A stretch of DNA of 64,000 nt, from contig CAVQNU010000034.1 of assembly GCA_963714255.1 (NCBI GenBank), positions 124,001 through 188,000 of the forward strand, written 5' to 3'. Positions 1 to 7,737 of the stretch are shown piece after piece. The notes below the pieces were generated by a model, which did no database searches, was not told the DNA's origin, and was given only the letters and a program-made list of their open reading frames with translations. Both the position numbers and the translations under genes were made by a program. Every line of letters begins with the position of its first letter. Position 1 is the stretch's first letter. The DNA is from Rhodovastum sp963714255. Lineage in GTDB: Bacteria > Pseudomonadota > Alphaproteobacteria > Acetobacterales > Acetobacteraceae.

Positions 1-399
1 CAGCACGCCGGCCCCCGCCGCCACCGCCGCGCGCGCCCCGGCGGCGCGGTCGGCGGCGACCCAGGTCGGCGCGCATCCGGCCAGCAGCAATGCCTCGTCA
101 CCCACAAGCGCCGCGCCGTCGCGCGACGGATCGACCAGATGCACGCCGCGCGCCCGTCCGCCATGGCCGCGGGTGAGGAAGGCCACCCGCCGTTGCGCGA
201 GGCGGGCGCCGAGATCGAGCGCGAGCGTGGTCTTGCCCGCCCCGCCCGCGGTGGCATTGCCGCAGCAGATCACCGGCACCGGCGCGCGCCAGCCGGGCCG
301 CGCCACACGCCGCGCGGTGATGGCGGCGACCACCGCGGCGGCAGGCGCCAGCACGCGGGGAATTATCCCGTCGCGCTGCCAGAATTCAGGCGCGCGCAT
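1..399 (-). CDS. lpxK: Tetraacyldisaccharide 4'-kinase (LpxK), 5' part only
   Basis: Cytoplasmic-membrane kinase that phosphorylates the 4' position of the lipid A disaccharide, the sixth step of the Raetz pathway. Only the first 133 codons are inside the window; the stop lies beyond base 1. The protein starts MRAPEFWQRDG and has a P-loop written GNATAGGAGKTT near residue 50, matching the GNxTxGGTGKTP pattern of LpxK. LTRGHGGRARG follows, which is the conserved LpxK segment after the P-loop. The ATG at 399 overlaps the last 14 bases of waaA, so the two are probably translationally coupled. The order DUF374, waaA, lpxK is common in alphaproteobacteria. Family assignment is firm; activity cannot be judged without the C-terminal two thirds. 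Confidence 0.9.
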   Translation of the reverse strand, partial: MRAPEFWQRDGIIPRVLAPAAAVVAAITARRVARPGWRAPVPVICCGNATAGGAGKTTLALDLGARLAQRRVAFLTRGHGGRARGVHLVDPSRDGAALVGDEALLLAGCAPTWVAADRAAGARAAVAAGAGVL

Positions 400-1663
400 G
401 CGCCACGACCAGCAGGGCAGCAGCCACCTCGGCCGGCAACGAAGCGGTGCGGGAGGCGGCGGCGGCACCGGCGCGGCCCATGGCCTCGGCGCGGGTAGGG
501 TCGCGCAGCATGGCGCCCACCCAGGCGGCAAGCGTGGCAGCGTCCGCCACCTTCGCCAGCGCCCCGGCGGCGTGCAGCGCCGCCACGGGATCGGCGAAAT
601 TGCCGGTGTGCGGGCCGACGGCGACCGGCCGGCCGAGCCGGGCCGGCTCCAGCGGGTTCTGCCCCCCCTGCCCGGCCAGGCTCTTGCCGACGAACACCGG
701 GCCGGCGAGGCGCATGAACAGGCCAAGCTCGCCGAGCGTGTCGCCGATCCACAGCCCGGCACCCGGCGGCGGGTCCTCGCCCAGGCCCCGCCGGGCGGGG
801 CGCTGATCGGCCAACTCGGCGGCGATGGCGGCGCCGCGTTCCGGATGGCGCGGCACCACGATGGTGAGCAGGCCGGGATGCGCGGGAGCCAGGGCCGCGT
901 GCACGACGGCGGCGATCGCCTCCTCGCCGGGATGGGTGCTGGCGGCGAGCCAGACCGGGCGGCGTCCCAGCAGGCTCCGCAGCCGCGCCAGCTCGGCCGC
1001 ATCGGCGGGCAGCTCCAAAGCGGCGAATTTAAGATTGCCCGGCGCGGTCACGTCGCGCGCCCCCAGGGCAAGCAGCCGCCCGGCATCGCCCTCGGACTGC
1101 GCCTGCACGCGGTCGAAGGCGCCGAACAGGCTGCGCGCCAGCCCGGGCACAAGGCGCCACATGGCATGGCTGCGGGCGGACAGCCTGGCGTTGACCAGCA
1201 CCATCGGAACCGCGCGGCGGCGGCAGGCGGCGATCAGGTTGGGCCAGATTTCGCTTTCCACGAAGCCGGCCACGTCGGGCTGCCAGTGGTCGAGAAAACG
1301 CGCCACCCAGGACGGCACGTCGAGCGGGATGAAACGGTGCCGCACGAACCGCTCCAGCCCGAGCGCCGGCAGGCGCTGATCCAGCAGCCGCGCGGAGGTG
1401 ACGGTGCCGGTGGTCATCAGCACCTGCGCCCGCGCGCCCGCCAGCGCCTGTAGCACCGGCAGCACCAACATGGTCTCGCCCACGCTGGCGGCGTGCAGCC
1501 AGATCAGGTGGCCGGACGGGCGCGGCGCCGGATCGCGGCCCCAGCGCTCCGGCAAGCGGGCGGCGAGTTCGCGGCCGCGGTGCCGGCGGCGCGCCAGCAT
1601 CAGCCGCAGCGCCGGCGCGCCAAGCGTGGCGGCAGCGGCATAGAGCGGCAGGATCAGACGCAC
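386..1663 (-). CDS. waaA: 3-deoxy-D-manno-octulosonic acid (Kdo) transferase
   Basis: GT-B glycosyltransferase anchored in the inner membrane that transfers Kdo from CMP-Kdo to lipid IVA, making the LPS inner core. From the GTG at 1663 the protein is 425 aa, the usual WaaA length. It starts MRLILPLYAAAATLG (the membrane-anchor helix), followed by WLHAASVGE, the family motif with the catalytic Glu, and FVESEIWPNLI in the N-terminal domain. The C-terminal domain has GGQNPLEPARLGRPV and GPHTGNFADP, matching the CMP-Kdo binding motifs. An upstream in-frame extension to 1849 is possible but reads through the acyltransferase gene with arginine-rich nonsense, so I chose the GTG. It overlaps the preceding gene by 10 bp and lpxK by 14 bp, indicating one operon. 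Confidence 0.95.
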   Translation of the reverse strand: MRLILPLYAAAATLGAPALRLMLARRRHRGRELAARLPERWGRDPAPRPSGHLIWLHAASVGETMLVLPVLQALAGARAQVLMTTGTVTSARLLDQRLPALGLERFVRHRFIPLDVPSWVARFLDHWQPDVAGFVESEIWPNLIAACRRRAVPMVLVNARLSARSHAMWRLVPGLARSLFGAFDRVQAQSEGDAGRLLALGARDVTAPGNLKFAALELPADAAELARLRSLLGRRPVWLAASTHPGEEAIAAVVHAALAPAHPGLLTIVVPRHPERGAAIAAELADQRPARRGLGEDPPPGAGLWIGDTLGELGLFMRLAGPVFVGKSLAGQGGQNPLEPARLGRPVAVGPHTGNFADPVAALHAAGALAKVADAATLAAWVGAMLRDPTRAEAMGRAGAAAASRTASLPAEVAAALLVVAHARA

Positions 1664-2340
1664 AGGCGGTCGGCCTGCTCGGTCGCCGCGGTGATGGCCG
1701 CTTCGATGCGTGGCAGCGCCACCTCGGCGCCGTCGCCGGGCACGGCGATCGGTTCGCCGCAGACGATCACGCCGCGGCCGAACGGCAATGGCAGCACCAT
1801 GCGGTCCCAGCTGGGCAGCATCCACCGCCGCGACGTTTGCGCCGCGCAAGGCAGCACCGGAATGCCGGAGCGCGCGGCCAGTTGCGCCACCCCCGGGGCG
1901 GCGACCCGGCGCGGCCCGCGCGGCCCGTCCGGGGTGATGACCACGTGGTCACCTGCCTGCAGCACACCGAGCAAGGTCCGCGCGCCGGCGGCGCCACCGC
2001 GGTCGCGGCCTTTGTGGCGGGTCGAGCCGTGCACCATCTCCAGGTTGAACCGGCGCACCACCTCGCCGATGAAGCGGCCGTCGTTATGGCGGCTGACCAG
2101 CACATGGGCGCGGCTCCGACCGCCGGAGCGCGCGTGCACCAGTGTCCAGAGCGCCGGCATCAGCGGCAGGCGCTCGTGCCAGAACGCCCCGATCGCCGGG
2201 TGCGGGCCGACATGCGGCCCCAGATACGCTTCGCCGTGCAGCGTCCAGCGCGTGGTGCGCAGGGCGAAGGCGAGGTAGCGGCCGAGCAGCGCGGCGAACA
2301 CCGCCTGCACCCAGGGGCGGCGCAGCAATGATTTCAACAT
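1654..2340 (-). CDS. Lysophospholipid acyltransferase family protein (DUF374)
   Basis: Protein of 228 aa of the DUF374 branch of the LPLAT acyltransferases, whose members sit next to Kdo and lipid A genes. Visible features are an N-terminal hydrophobic stretch (VQAVFAALLGRYLAFAL), FWHERLPLMP near residue 60, VSRHNDGRFIGEVV near residue 85 and a late TPDGPRGPRR, which is the DUF374 signature around the substrate site. The ATG at 2340 starts MLKSLLRRPW; an ATG six codons upstream is also possible. It is the first gene of the run with waaA and lpxK. The substrate is unproven; acylation of an LPS precursor or lysophospholipid is an inference from the family and the neighbours. Confidence 0.85.
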   Translation of the reverse strand: MLKSLLRRPWVQAVFAALLGRYLAFALRTTRWTLHGEAYLGPHVGPHPAIGAFWHERLPLMPALWTLVHARSGGRSRAHVLVSRHNDGRFIGEVVRRFNLEMVHGSTRHKGRDRGGAAGARTLLGVLQAGDHVVITPDGPRGPRRVAAPGVAQLAARSGIPVLPCAAQTSRRWMLPSWDRMVLPLPFGRGVIVCGEPIAVPGDGAEVALPRIEAAITAATEQADRLCV

Positions 2341-2383
2341 GGGCGGCGCGGGTAGCATGCATACTGCGGCGCCGCAAATGCGC

Positions 2384-2487
2384 GGAAGGAAGGCCAGGGC
2401 TCTGCCCCAGACCCCGTTCCTTCAGTAACGGGTTCCAAGGGGCCACTGCCCCTTGGCGGGTCCAGGGCAGAGCCCTGGCCTTCCTTC
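2384..2487. repeat. Dispersed palindromic intergenic repeat, copy A
   Basis: Outer arms GGAAGGCCAGGGCTCTGCCC and GGGCAGAGCCCTGGCCTTCC face each other about 60 bp apart, with an inner AAGGGGCCACTGCCCCTT dyad. The same modules recur at eight other places in the window. It lies between the DUF374 start and the 3' end of the DUF4870 gene. Confidence 0.85.
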
Positions 2488-2523
2488 AAGTTGCGTCCAG
2501 GATTTCCGCCCGCCCGCAGCCGG

Positions 2524-2887
2524 TCAGAAGAACCGCGTCGGGTTCTCGATCGGTTTTTCGTCGTTCCACGCAAGAAGCGCGCGCACGACGCGGATGATGA
2601 ACCATACCACGGCAAAGATCAGAACCGGGACACCGATGGCCACGATGCTCAGCACGACGCCGGCCAGGCCAAGACCGAGGCCGATCCAAAAGGTCCGGAT
2701 GGCGTAGGTCAGATGCAATTCGTAAATCGTCCCGGCAGCGTCAGCACGCTTGAGATAGGCGATGACGACGCCCACGATCGAGGTGAACCCGATGACGATG
2801 CTGGCCGCATACAGCACGTGTACGATAAGTACCGAGGTTTCGTACCCTGAGGTTCACGGGCTGGACCGGTGCGTTTGGGTAACTCAT
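2524..2887 (-). pseudogene. DUF4870-type small membrane protein, frameshifted near its start
   Basis: The continuous reading frame (2524-2817) gives about 97 aa with two to three membrane helices (ASIVIGFTSIVGVVIAYL, FWIGLGLGLAGVVLSIVAIG, VPVLIFAVVWFIIRVVRALL) and AYLKRADAAGTIYELHLTYA between them, the DUF4870 signature. An ATG at 2887 behind a good GGAG ribosome site reads MSYPNAPVQPVN in another frame. Dropping one base near 2853 joins it to SGYETSVLIVHVLYAAS and on into the conserved part, giving a normal-looking full-length protein. Either the gene has a genuine +1 frameshift or the assembly has an extra base. Translation from the GTG at 2817 without the leader is a third possibility. Function of the family is unknown. 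Confidence 0.7.
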
Positions 2888-2950
2888 GGGTTCTCCATCG
2901 GGGCTGTGGCCGTGGCCCGCAGACCGGGCCGCAGGCTCGTTGGCAGAGTA

Positions 2951-3443
2951 CTAATTGGCAGAGTACCAGGGCGTTGGCGCGTAATGCGCCACCGGAAGCG
3001 GCGGAGTTGGGGCGCTGTTTCCGTAGCTGTACATGCACTGCACGTAGAACCGTGTCGAATCCATACTGGAGGCGGCGGCTTGATGCCTCCGCCTGGCGGA
3101 CGGCCATCGCGCCCCCTACCACCAGGCCATAGGCGGCACCGACCAGCCCGCCGGCGCCGAGATGCGCGCCGACCGAACCGATCAGCGCCCCCGCGGCGGC
3201 GCCGGTCGCGGTTCCCAGCACCGCCGTGGTCGTGGCGTTTTGCGCGGCTGATTGTGCGCCCTGGCTGGCCCCGGCACGGTCATAGGCAGCCCGCCGGCAA
3301 TAGGCGTCCTCGCTCTGGAAGCTGGCGAGCGGCTTGTTCGGCGGCGGCATGACCATCACGCCCGGCGCCGTCGGCACCGCCACGGCACAGCCGGACACGG
3401 CGGCCGCCGGTGCCAGCAGCAGAAACACGACGGCACGACGCAT
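2951..3443 (-). pseudogene. Glycine-zipper lipoprotein, frameshifted near its 3' end
   Basis: The protein starts MRRAVVFLLLAPAAAVSGCAV, a lipoprotein signal with lipobox VSGC. A conserved ASFQSEDAYCRRAAYDRAG segment follows, then a glycine-zipper stretch (GTATGAAAGALIGSVGAHLG, GGLVGAAYGLVVGGAMA) of the kind that inserts in membranes. The expected ending of this family, QYGFDT-YVQCMYSYGN, is present but split over two frames. One base must be dropped at about 3050, where CGGTTC stands in place of CGTTC, to reach the stop at 2951. Without the shift the frame runs on into unrelated sequence to about 2709. It belongs to the same minus-strand block as three more envelope proteins. The shift could be real decay or an assembly indel. 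Confidence 0.75.
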
Positions 3444-3491
3444 CGCTATGTCTCCCGCGCGACCCCATCACGCCGGGACCGGGCGCCAGAT

Positions 3492-3962
3492 TCAGGAACC
3501 GTTAATAATCGCGTCCAGCACCGCGTCATGACGCCGCTGCAGGTCCTGCACCGTGGCCGGATCCGGCGCGGCAGCGGCGCGATGGACACTCGCCTCCAGC
3601 GCGTCGAGATCATGCTGGGCGCGCTGCAACGCCGCCGTATCGGCACCTTGCCGGCGCCGCGCCGCGGCGAGGCGCTGGCGCAGATCGGCGTCCTGCTGCT
3701 CGATATCGGCCAGCTTGGCCCGCATGCCGGCCAGATCGGCCTCGGCGGCGGCACGATCGCGGGCGGCGGCATCGGCGGCCGCGCGCTGGACCGCCAGGTT
3801 CCGGCGCGCGTCCTGCAACTGCTGTTCCTTCGCCCTGTCCTGCTGCTCGAAGGCCCCCGCGCAGCCGATGCCGGTGAGGAACCCGGCGGTGGCGGGGTCG
3901 CAGTTCTGCGTCGCGCATGCACCGAGCAGCAACAACGGCAGCAAGGCAAGTCTGGGTGACAT
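3492..3962 (-). CDS. Coiled-coil lipoprotein of unknown function
   Basis: Protein of 156 aa. The N-terminus MSPRLALLPLLLLGACATQN has a lipobox (LGAC), so the mature protein probably starts at Cys16. A short conserved-looking segment with two further cysteines (NCDPATAGFLTGIGCAGAFE) follows. From about residue 40 to the end the sequence is a charged Ala/Arg/Gln/Asp heptad pattern typical of a long coiled coil. I do not recognise a named family. It lies 12 bp downstream of the next gene in the same direction, so it is probably co-transcribed with the glycine-zipper and OmpA-like proteins. A periplasmic spacer or scaffold role is plausible but unproven. Confidence 0.75.
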   Translation of the reverse strand: MSPRLALLPLLLLGACATQNCDPATAGFLTGIGCAGAFEQQDRAKEQQLQDARRNLAVQRAAADAAARDRAAAEADLAGMRAKLADIEQQDADLRQRLAAARRRQGADTAALQRAQHDLDALEASVHRAAAAPDPATVQDLQRRHDAVLDAIINGS

Positions 3963-3974
3963 GGCGGCGGGACC

Positions 3975-4670
3975 TCAGACGGACGGTGTGGCGGCCAGGG
4001 TTTGTCGCATTTCCTCAGCCGCCTGGTCCACCTGGGTGCGGGACCTGTCGATGTCATTCGCAGAATCGGCGAGCTGGCCACCGTTTCCGCCGGCGAGCGC
4101 AACGTTGTGGCGGAGGAGCGCCGATTTCTCGGCCAGGGCGTGGCTGATCTGCTGCAGATCCTTCAGCGACTGGTTGTAGTGCGCCAGCTGGGCATGGTAC
4201 TGCTCGGCGGTGATCCGGCCGGAATGCATGGCCTGCGCCAGGCTGGCGGCCTGCGCGCGGGCTTCGGCGGCGATCTGCTGGGAATCGGCCGCGTCGGTGC
4301 GGGCCTCCTGGGCGGATTTCTCGGCATCCTCGATGGCAGCGTTCAGAGTTTGCTGCGTCTGGGCGTGTTGGAAATTGTTCTGCGCGACCAGATAGCCGCT
4401 GAGGCCGCCGGCCGCGAGGCCGGCGCCGGCGCCGATCACTGCGCCCCTTGCGCCGCCGACGAGGTAGCCAAGTCCGGCGCCCAAGACGGTACCGATCACG
4501 GCGCCCTCGGCGACCGTGCCATTAAAGTGCTGGTTCGCCTGGGCAATGCGCTGCTGCGCCGGCGAGGCGTTCGGGTCGGGGGGCGTGGCACAGCCGGCCA
4601 GCACAGCACCGGCCAGGACCATCGGGGCCAGGCGAACGCCGAGCCTGGGCTTCATCACGCGAGGCGGCAT
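3975..4670 (-). CDS. Glycine-zipper lipoprotein with C-terminal coiled coil
   Basis: Protein of 231 aa. The start MPPRVMKPRLG at 4670 has GGAG six bases upstream; a second Met at 4655 has no good ribosome site. A signal with lipobox LAGC ends in GCATPPDPNAS. Residues 45-95 are Gly/Ala-rich with small-residue spacing (VIGTVLGAGLGYLVGGARGA), a glycine-zipper membrane segment as in YmdA/SlyB-like proteins. The rest is alpha-helical with repeated Asp/Glu/Gln/Ala heptads, probably coiled coil. It resembles the frameshifted lipoprotein at 2951-3443 in its zipper but not in its tail. Probably an outer-membrane lipoprotein; function unknown. Confidence 0.8.
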   Translation of the reverse strand: MPPRVMKPRLGVRLAPMVLAGAVLAGCATPPDPNASPAQQRIAQANQHFNGTVAEGAVIGTVLGAGLGYLVGGARGAVIGAGAGLAAGGLSGYLVAQNNFQHAQTQQTLNAAIEDAEKSAQEARTDAADSQQIAAEARAQAASLAQAMHSGRITAEQYHAQLAHYNQSLKDLQQISHALAEKSALLRHNVALAGGNGGQLADSANDIDRSRTQVDQAAEEMRQTLAATPSV

Positions 4671-4746
4671 GGAAGACTCCGGAACTGGGGAGCCATAGGT
4701 AAAGAATAGCACGTTCCGGCGGCTCGACCGGAACGTGCGGCCGGCC

Positions 4747-5220
4747 TCAGCGGACCGATACGATCTCGACCCGCCGGTTGGCCGGGCTTGCCGGATTGCT
4801 TGGGTCAAGCAACTGGAGCGGGCCGAAGCCCTGGATTCGCAGGGTTTCGCGCGGAATTCCCCGCACGACCAAGTATTCCACCACGGCGGCTGCGCGCAAT
4901 TGCGATAACGCGATGTTGTAGCCGAGCCGGCCGATGATGTCGGTGTGGCCATTGATGTCGAAGTGATAGCCGGCCAGCCGATGGTCGTTCAGCGCCTGGA
5001 CAACATTGTCCAGCAGAACATACAATTCCGGCCTGATTGTATGGCTGTCGAAATCAAAAAACACGGTCAGCTCGACGATCCGGTCGGGCATCACCGGCAC
5101 GGGGGCGGCAACCTCCGGCGGCGGTGGCGGCACGCAGGCCGTCAGGCCCGCAAGCAGAAACGCCGCGGCGGTCAGACGAACAGCGGCGCGCCGGCCCGCC
5201 GGGTCAATGAGCCAGGGCAT
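4747..5220 (-). CDS. OmpA-family peptidoglycan-binding lipoprotein
   Basis: Protein of 157 aa starting MPWLIDPAGRR at 5220, preceded by AAGGAG with good spacing. A signal segment (TAAAFLLAGLTAC) with a lipobox gives a lipidated N-terminus, followed by a short Pro-rich linker. The remainder is one OmpA C-terminal domain: FFDFDSHTIRPELYVLLDNV, then INGHTDIIGRLGYNIALSQL and RAAAVVEYLVVRGI, ending PANRRVEIVSV. The Asp and Arg that bind diaminopimelate in this fold are visible (HTD and NRRVEI). It should tether the outer membrane to peptidoglycan. It overlaps the 3' end of the upstream gene by 17 bp, so the two are translationally coupled. Confidence 0.9.
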   Translation of the reverse strand: MPWLIDPAGRRAAVRLTAAAFLLAGLTACVPPPPPEVAAPVPVMPDRIVELTVFFDFDSHTIRPELYVLLDNVVQALNDHRLAGYHFDINGHTDIIGRLGYNIALSQLRAAAVVEYLVVRGIPRETLRIQGFGPLQLLDPSNPASPANRRVEIVSVR

Positions 5221-5638
5221 CGGCAATCTCCTTTGGCGTCGGCGTGCGCCCACGCAGGTCCACCCGGGTGCCGTGCGGCACCCGCAGCCCGAGTTCGCGG
5301 ATCACGCCGGGCACATCGGCGGGCTCGCGGTTGCGCAGATCGCGCGTCGCCGGATCGAGCGGCAGGGTCTCGGCGAGACGGCGCGCCGCGCCATCCGGTT
5401 CCGGGCTCGCCGGCGGCGCCGCTGCAACCGGCGGGGGCACGACCGGGCGCGCCACCGGCGGCGGGCTGTAGCTCGGCGTCGGGGTATAGCTCGGCGGCGC
5501 GCTGTAGCTCGGGCCGAGGGTCGTGCCCGGGTTCTTCGACTGCGCCAGTGCCGCCGCGCTCGCGAGCGCCGTGCATGCCATTGCCAGGAAAACGCGCCGC
5601 GTCCAGGCGGCGCATCGAGGTTCAGTCCGGCATCGCAT
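5204..5638 (-). CDS. Exported Pro/Ser/Tyr-rich protein, unknown
   Basis: About 144 aa from the ATG at 5638 (an in-frame ATG at 5662 is also possible). A twin-basic, hydrophobic signal (RRVFLAMACTALASAAALAQS) should be cleaved after ALA. It is followed by a low-complexity stretch with repeated SYxxPPSYTPTPSYSPPP units, then a more ordered 70-residue tail with ADVPGVIRELGLRVPHGTRV and TPKEIADALAH. I do not recognise the family. As first gene of the minus-strand block it faces the large plus-strand operon across a 340-bp control region. A periplasmic linker role fits the composition but is only a guess. Confidence 0.65.
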   Translation of the reverse strand: MRCRTEPRCAAWTRRVFLAMACTALASAAALAQSKNPGTTLGPSYSAPPSYTPTPSYSPPPVARPVVPPPVAAAPPASPEPDGAARRLAETLPLDPATRDLRNREPADVPGVIRELGLRVPHGTRVDLRGRTPTPKEIADALAH

Positions 5639-5695
5639 CTGTGTTGGTGTTCCTTGCCCCATTCATGAAATCACCGGGCTGTCCGGTCCGCCGCC

Positions 5696-5802
5696 GATGA
5701 TCCGCCCCGGATGATCGGATAGCGACATGATCCGCCACCGATGATCGGCCACCGAATGATCCGATAGCGCGATGATCTGACTTGGAATCATCGCGGTGAT
5801 CG
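5696..5802. repeat. Array of seven TGATC-centred repeats in the divergent control region
   Basis: The core TGATC(C/G)G recurs at about 5698, 5712, 5728, 5742, 5757, 5773 and 5797, spaced 14-24 bp. Larger shared units such as ATGATCGGATAGCG/ATGATCCGATAGCG and TGATCTGACTTGG/TGATCGGACTTGG are visible. Each core contains the palindrome GATC. The array lies between the divergent starts at 5638 (minus) and 5977 (plus), and an AT-rich stretch (TATCATATTGATACC) follows at about 5810-5824. A multi-site operator is one reading; simple repeat expansion is the other. The rest of 5639-5976 shows no gene. Confidence 0.6.
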
Positions 5803-5976
5803 GACTTGGTATCATATTGATACCGATCTCGATCGATATCACTGCGGACAGACCCCCTTGTCAAATGGAAATTTGGCATGCATACGGGCATCGGTGACGC
5901 AGCCAGGGTTTGTCCGGGTTTTCATTCTCCGGCCGATAAGGTTGGGTTGGCGTGTCGGGTTGGAGTGATAGCTTCG

Positions 5977-7719
5977 ATGGCACTTCGGTTCCTTGGCAAA
6001 ACCTCGCTCGCCGGCCTCGAGCCGCTCCAATTCGGGGACCGTCCGGTTCTCGCGTCCTACGACCGGCTGCGCGACGCCCTGCGCGCCCGCGCCGGTGCGG
6101 CCGCGGCGGAGGTGCTGGCCGAGCCGATCGTCACCTGGCGCAGCGGCGACAACGAGGGATCGGTGTCGTGGTATGCCGAGGGCGTCGGCGATCCGGCCCC
6201 GCTGGCAGCCATCGCACCGGATCGCCGGCACGCGCTGGAAGAACAATTGCGTACGGTGCTGGCCTCCCTCGTCCCGCTGCTGCGCGACGCCGAACTGGGT
6301 CCGCTGCTGCAGCGGGCACTCATTCTGGCGTCGGCGGACGGTATCCGGACCGTGGGCGAGCGCGTCGTTCTGGTGGATTGGGGGCTGGCGCCGGCGGCCG
6401 CGCCCTTGCCGGCGGACCTGATGGCGGCGCTGGCGGGCTCTCCGCTCGGCCCGTACTTGCCGGCATTGCGGCCGGCCGCCCCCGGTGCGCCGCCGGCGCC
6501 GCTCCCGCCGATGCCGCCGGCCCCGCCGCCGCCCCGCCCGCCGGCCCCTGGGCCAGGGCCGGGGCCGGTTTCGCCTCCCGGCACGCCGGCGGCGCGCAGC
6601 GCCTGGAACTGGTGGCTGGTGCCGGCCGCGCTGCTGGTGGCCGCGCTGTTCCTGGCAATCGGCGTGTGGCAGGGCGCGCGCATGGTGGCGGCGCGCATCG
6701 CCGAACGCTCGAACACGGTGCAGCTGTTCGACGAGGCGGCGGCACGCGATGCGCTGCAGCGCCAGAACGAGGAAAACGCCGCGCTGGAACGCGACATCGA
6801 GGAACGCCGCCGGGCGCTCGGCGGCAATGTCTGCCTGATCGATCCGGCCCAGCTGCCGCAACTCGGCCCCGACCGGGCGTCAGTGCCGCCGCCCGCCGCG
6901 GTGCCGCCGCCGCCCGGCGCGCCGCCGTTCCAGGGCAACCTCGCCGAGCTGCTGAAACAGGCGCTGGTGTTGATCCTGGTGCCCGGGCATGACGACGGGC
7001 TCAGCCTGGGCAGCGGCTTCTTCGTCACCCCGGATCTGATCGCCACCAACCGGCACGTGATCGAGGGCGCCGAAGACGGCCGGATCTTCGTCATCAGCGA
7101 AAAGCTCGGCCGGGCGATGAAGGTCGAACTGGTGGCGAAAACCCCGAGTTCGGATATCGGCGCGCTGGACGTGGCGCTGCTGCGGCTGACCGGCGGTCCG
7201 GCCGTGCAGCCGCTGGCGATGACCACCACGGTGGCGCAACTCGACCAAGTGATCGCCGCCGGCTATCCGGGGCTGACCATCCGCGCCGACGCGGCCACGC
7301 AACGGCTTCTCCAGGGCGGCGACACCACCTCGGCGCCGGCCCCGATCCTGACCGACGGGCGCATCAACGCCATTCAGGACTCCTCCGGCGGCATCAAGAT
7401 CATGCCGCACAGCGCCGCCATTTCGGGCGGCAACTCGGGCGGGCCGCTGGCCGACACCTGCGGCCGGGTGGTGGGGGTGAATACGTTCATCACCACCGAT
7501 ACGGAGCAGACCGCGCACGTCAACTACGCGCAGAAAGCCGATGCGGTGATCGCCTTCCTGCGCGCCAACGGCGCCGCCGTGAACGAAGTGTCGGGGCCCT
7601 GCACGCCGGGCGCGCCCGGACCGCAAGGCGCGGCCGCACCGCCGGCGGCCGCAGCCACCGCCCCGCCCGCCCCTCCGACCCCACCCGCGAACACGCCTGC
7701 CCCGGCCCCGGCACACTGA
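5977..7719 (+). CDS. Membrane-anchored trypsin-like serine protease
   Basis: Protein of 580 aa from the ATG at 5977 (GGAG 11 bases upstream); an upstream extension to 5878 looks non-coding. Residues 1-150 form a soluble module ending VLVDWGLAP that is shared with the next two genes. A Pro-rich linker follows, then one transmembrane helix at about 210-230 (WWLVPAALLVAALFLAIGVW) and a short coiled coil. Residues 330-550 are a trypsin/DegP-like peptidase domain with a complete catalytic triad: His360 in TNRHVIEG, Asp398 in GALDVALLRL and Ser487 in GGNSGGPL. No PDZ domain is seen; the tail is Pro/Ala-rich. The protease domain is predicted to be periplasmic. First gene of the SrfB/SrfC operon, 18 bp from the next. 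Confidence 0.88.
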   Translation: MALRFLGKTSLAGLEPLQFGDRPVLASYDRLRDALRARAGAAAAEVLAEPIVTWRSGDNEGSVSWYAEGVGDPAPLAAIAPDRRHALEEQLRTVLASLVPLLRDAELGPLLQRALILASADGIRTVGERVVLVDWGLAPAAAPLPADLMAALAGSPLGPYLPALRPAAPGAPPAPLPPMPPAPPPPRPPAPGPGPGPVSPPGTPAARSAWNWWLVPAALLVAALFLAIGVWQGARMVAARIAERSNTVQLFDEAAARDALQRQNEENAALERDIEERRRALGGNVCLIDPAQLPQLGPDRASVPPPAAVPPPPGAPPFQGNLAELLKQALVLILVPGHDDGLSLGSGFFVTPDLIATNRHVIEGAEDGRIFVISEKLGRAMKVELVAKTPSSDIGALDVALLRLTGGPAVQPLAMTTTVAQLDQVIAAGYPGLTIRADAATQRLLQGGDTTSAPAPILTDGRINAIQDSSGGIKIMPHSAAISGGNSGGPLADTCGRVVGVNTFITTDTEQTAHVNYAQKADAVIAFLRANGAAVNEVSGPCTPGAPGPQGAAAPPAAAATAPPAPPTPPANTPAPAPAH

Positions 7720-7737
7720 CGGACACGGCAGCGTCCC

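Noticed and set aside
5696..5802. CRISPR-like array in the divergent control region.
   Set aside because: Units are only 5-14 bp with irregular short spacing and no spacers of constant length; no cas genes are present anywhere in the window.
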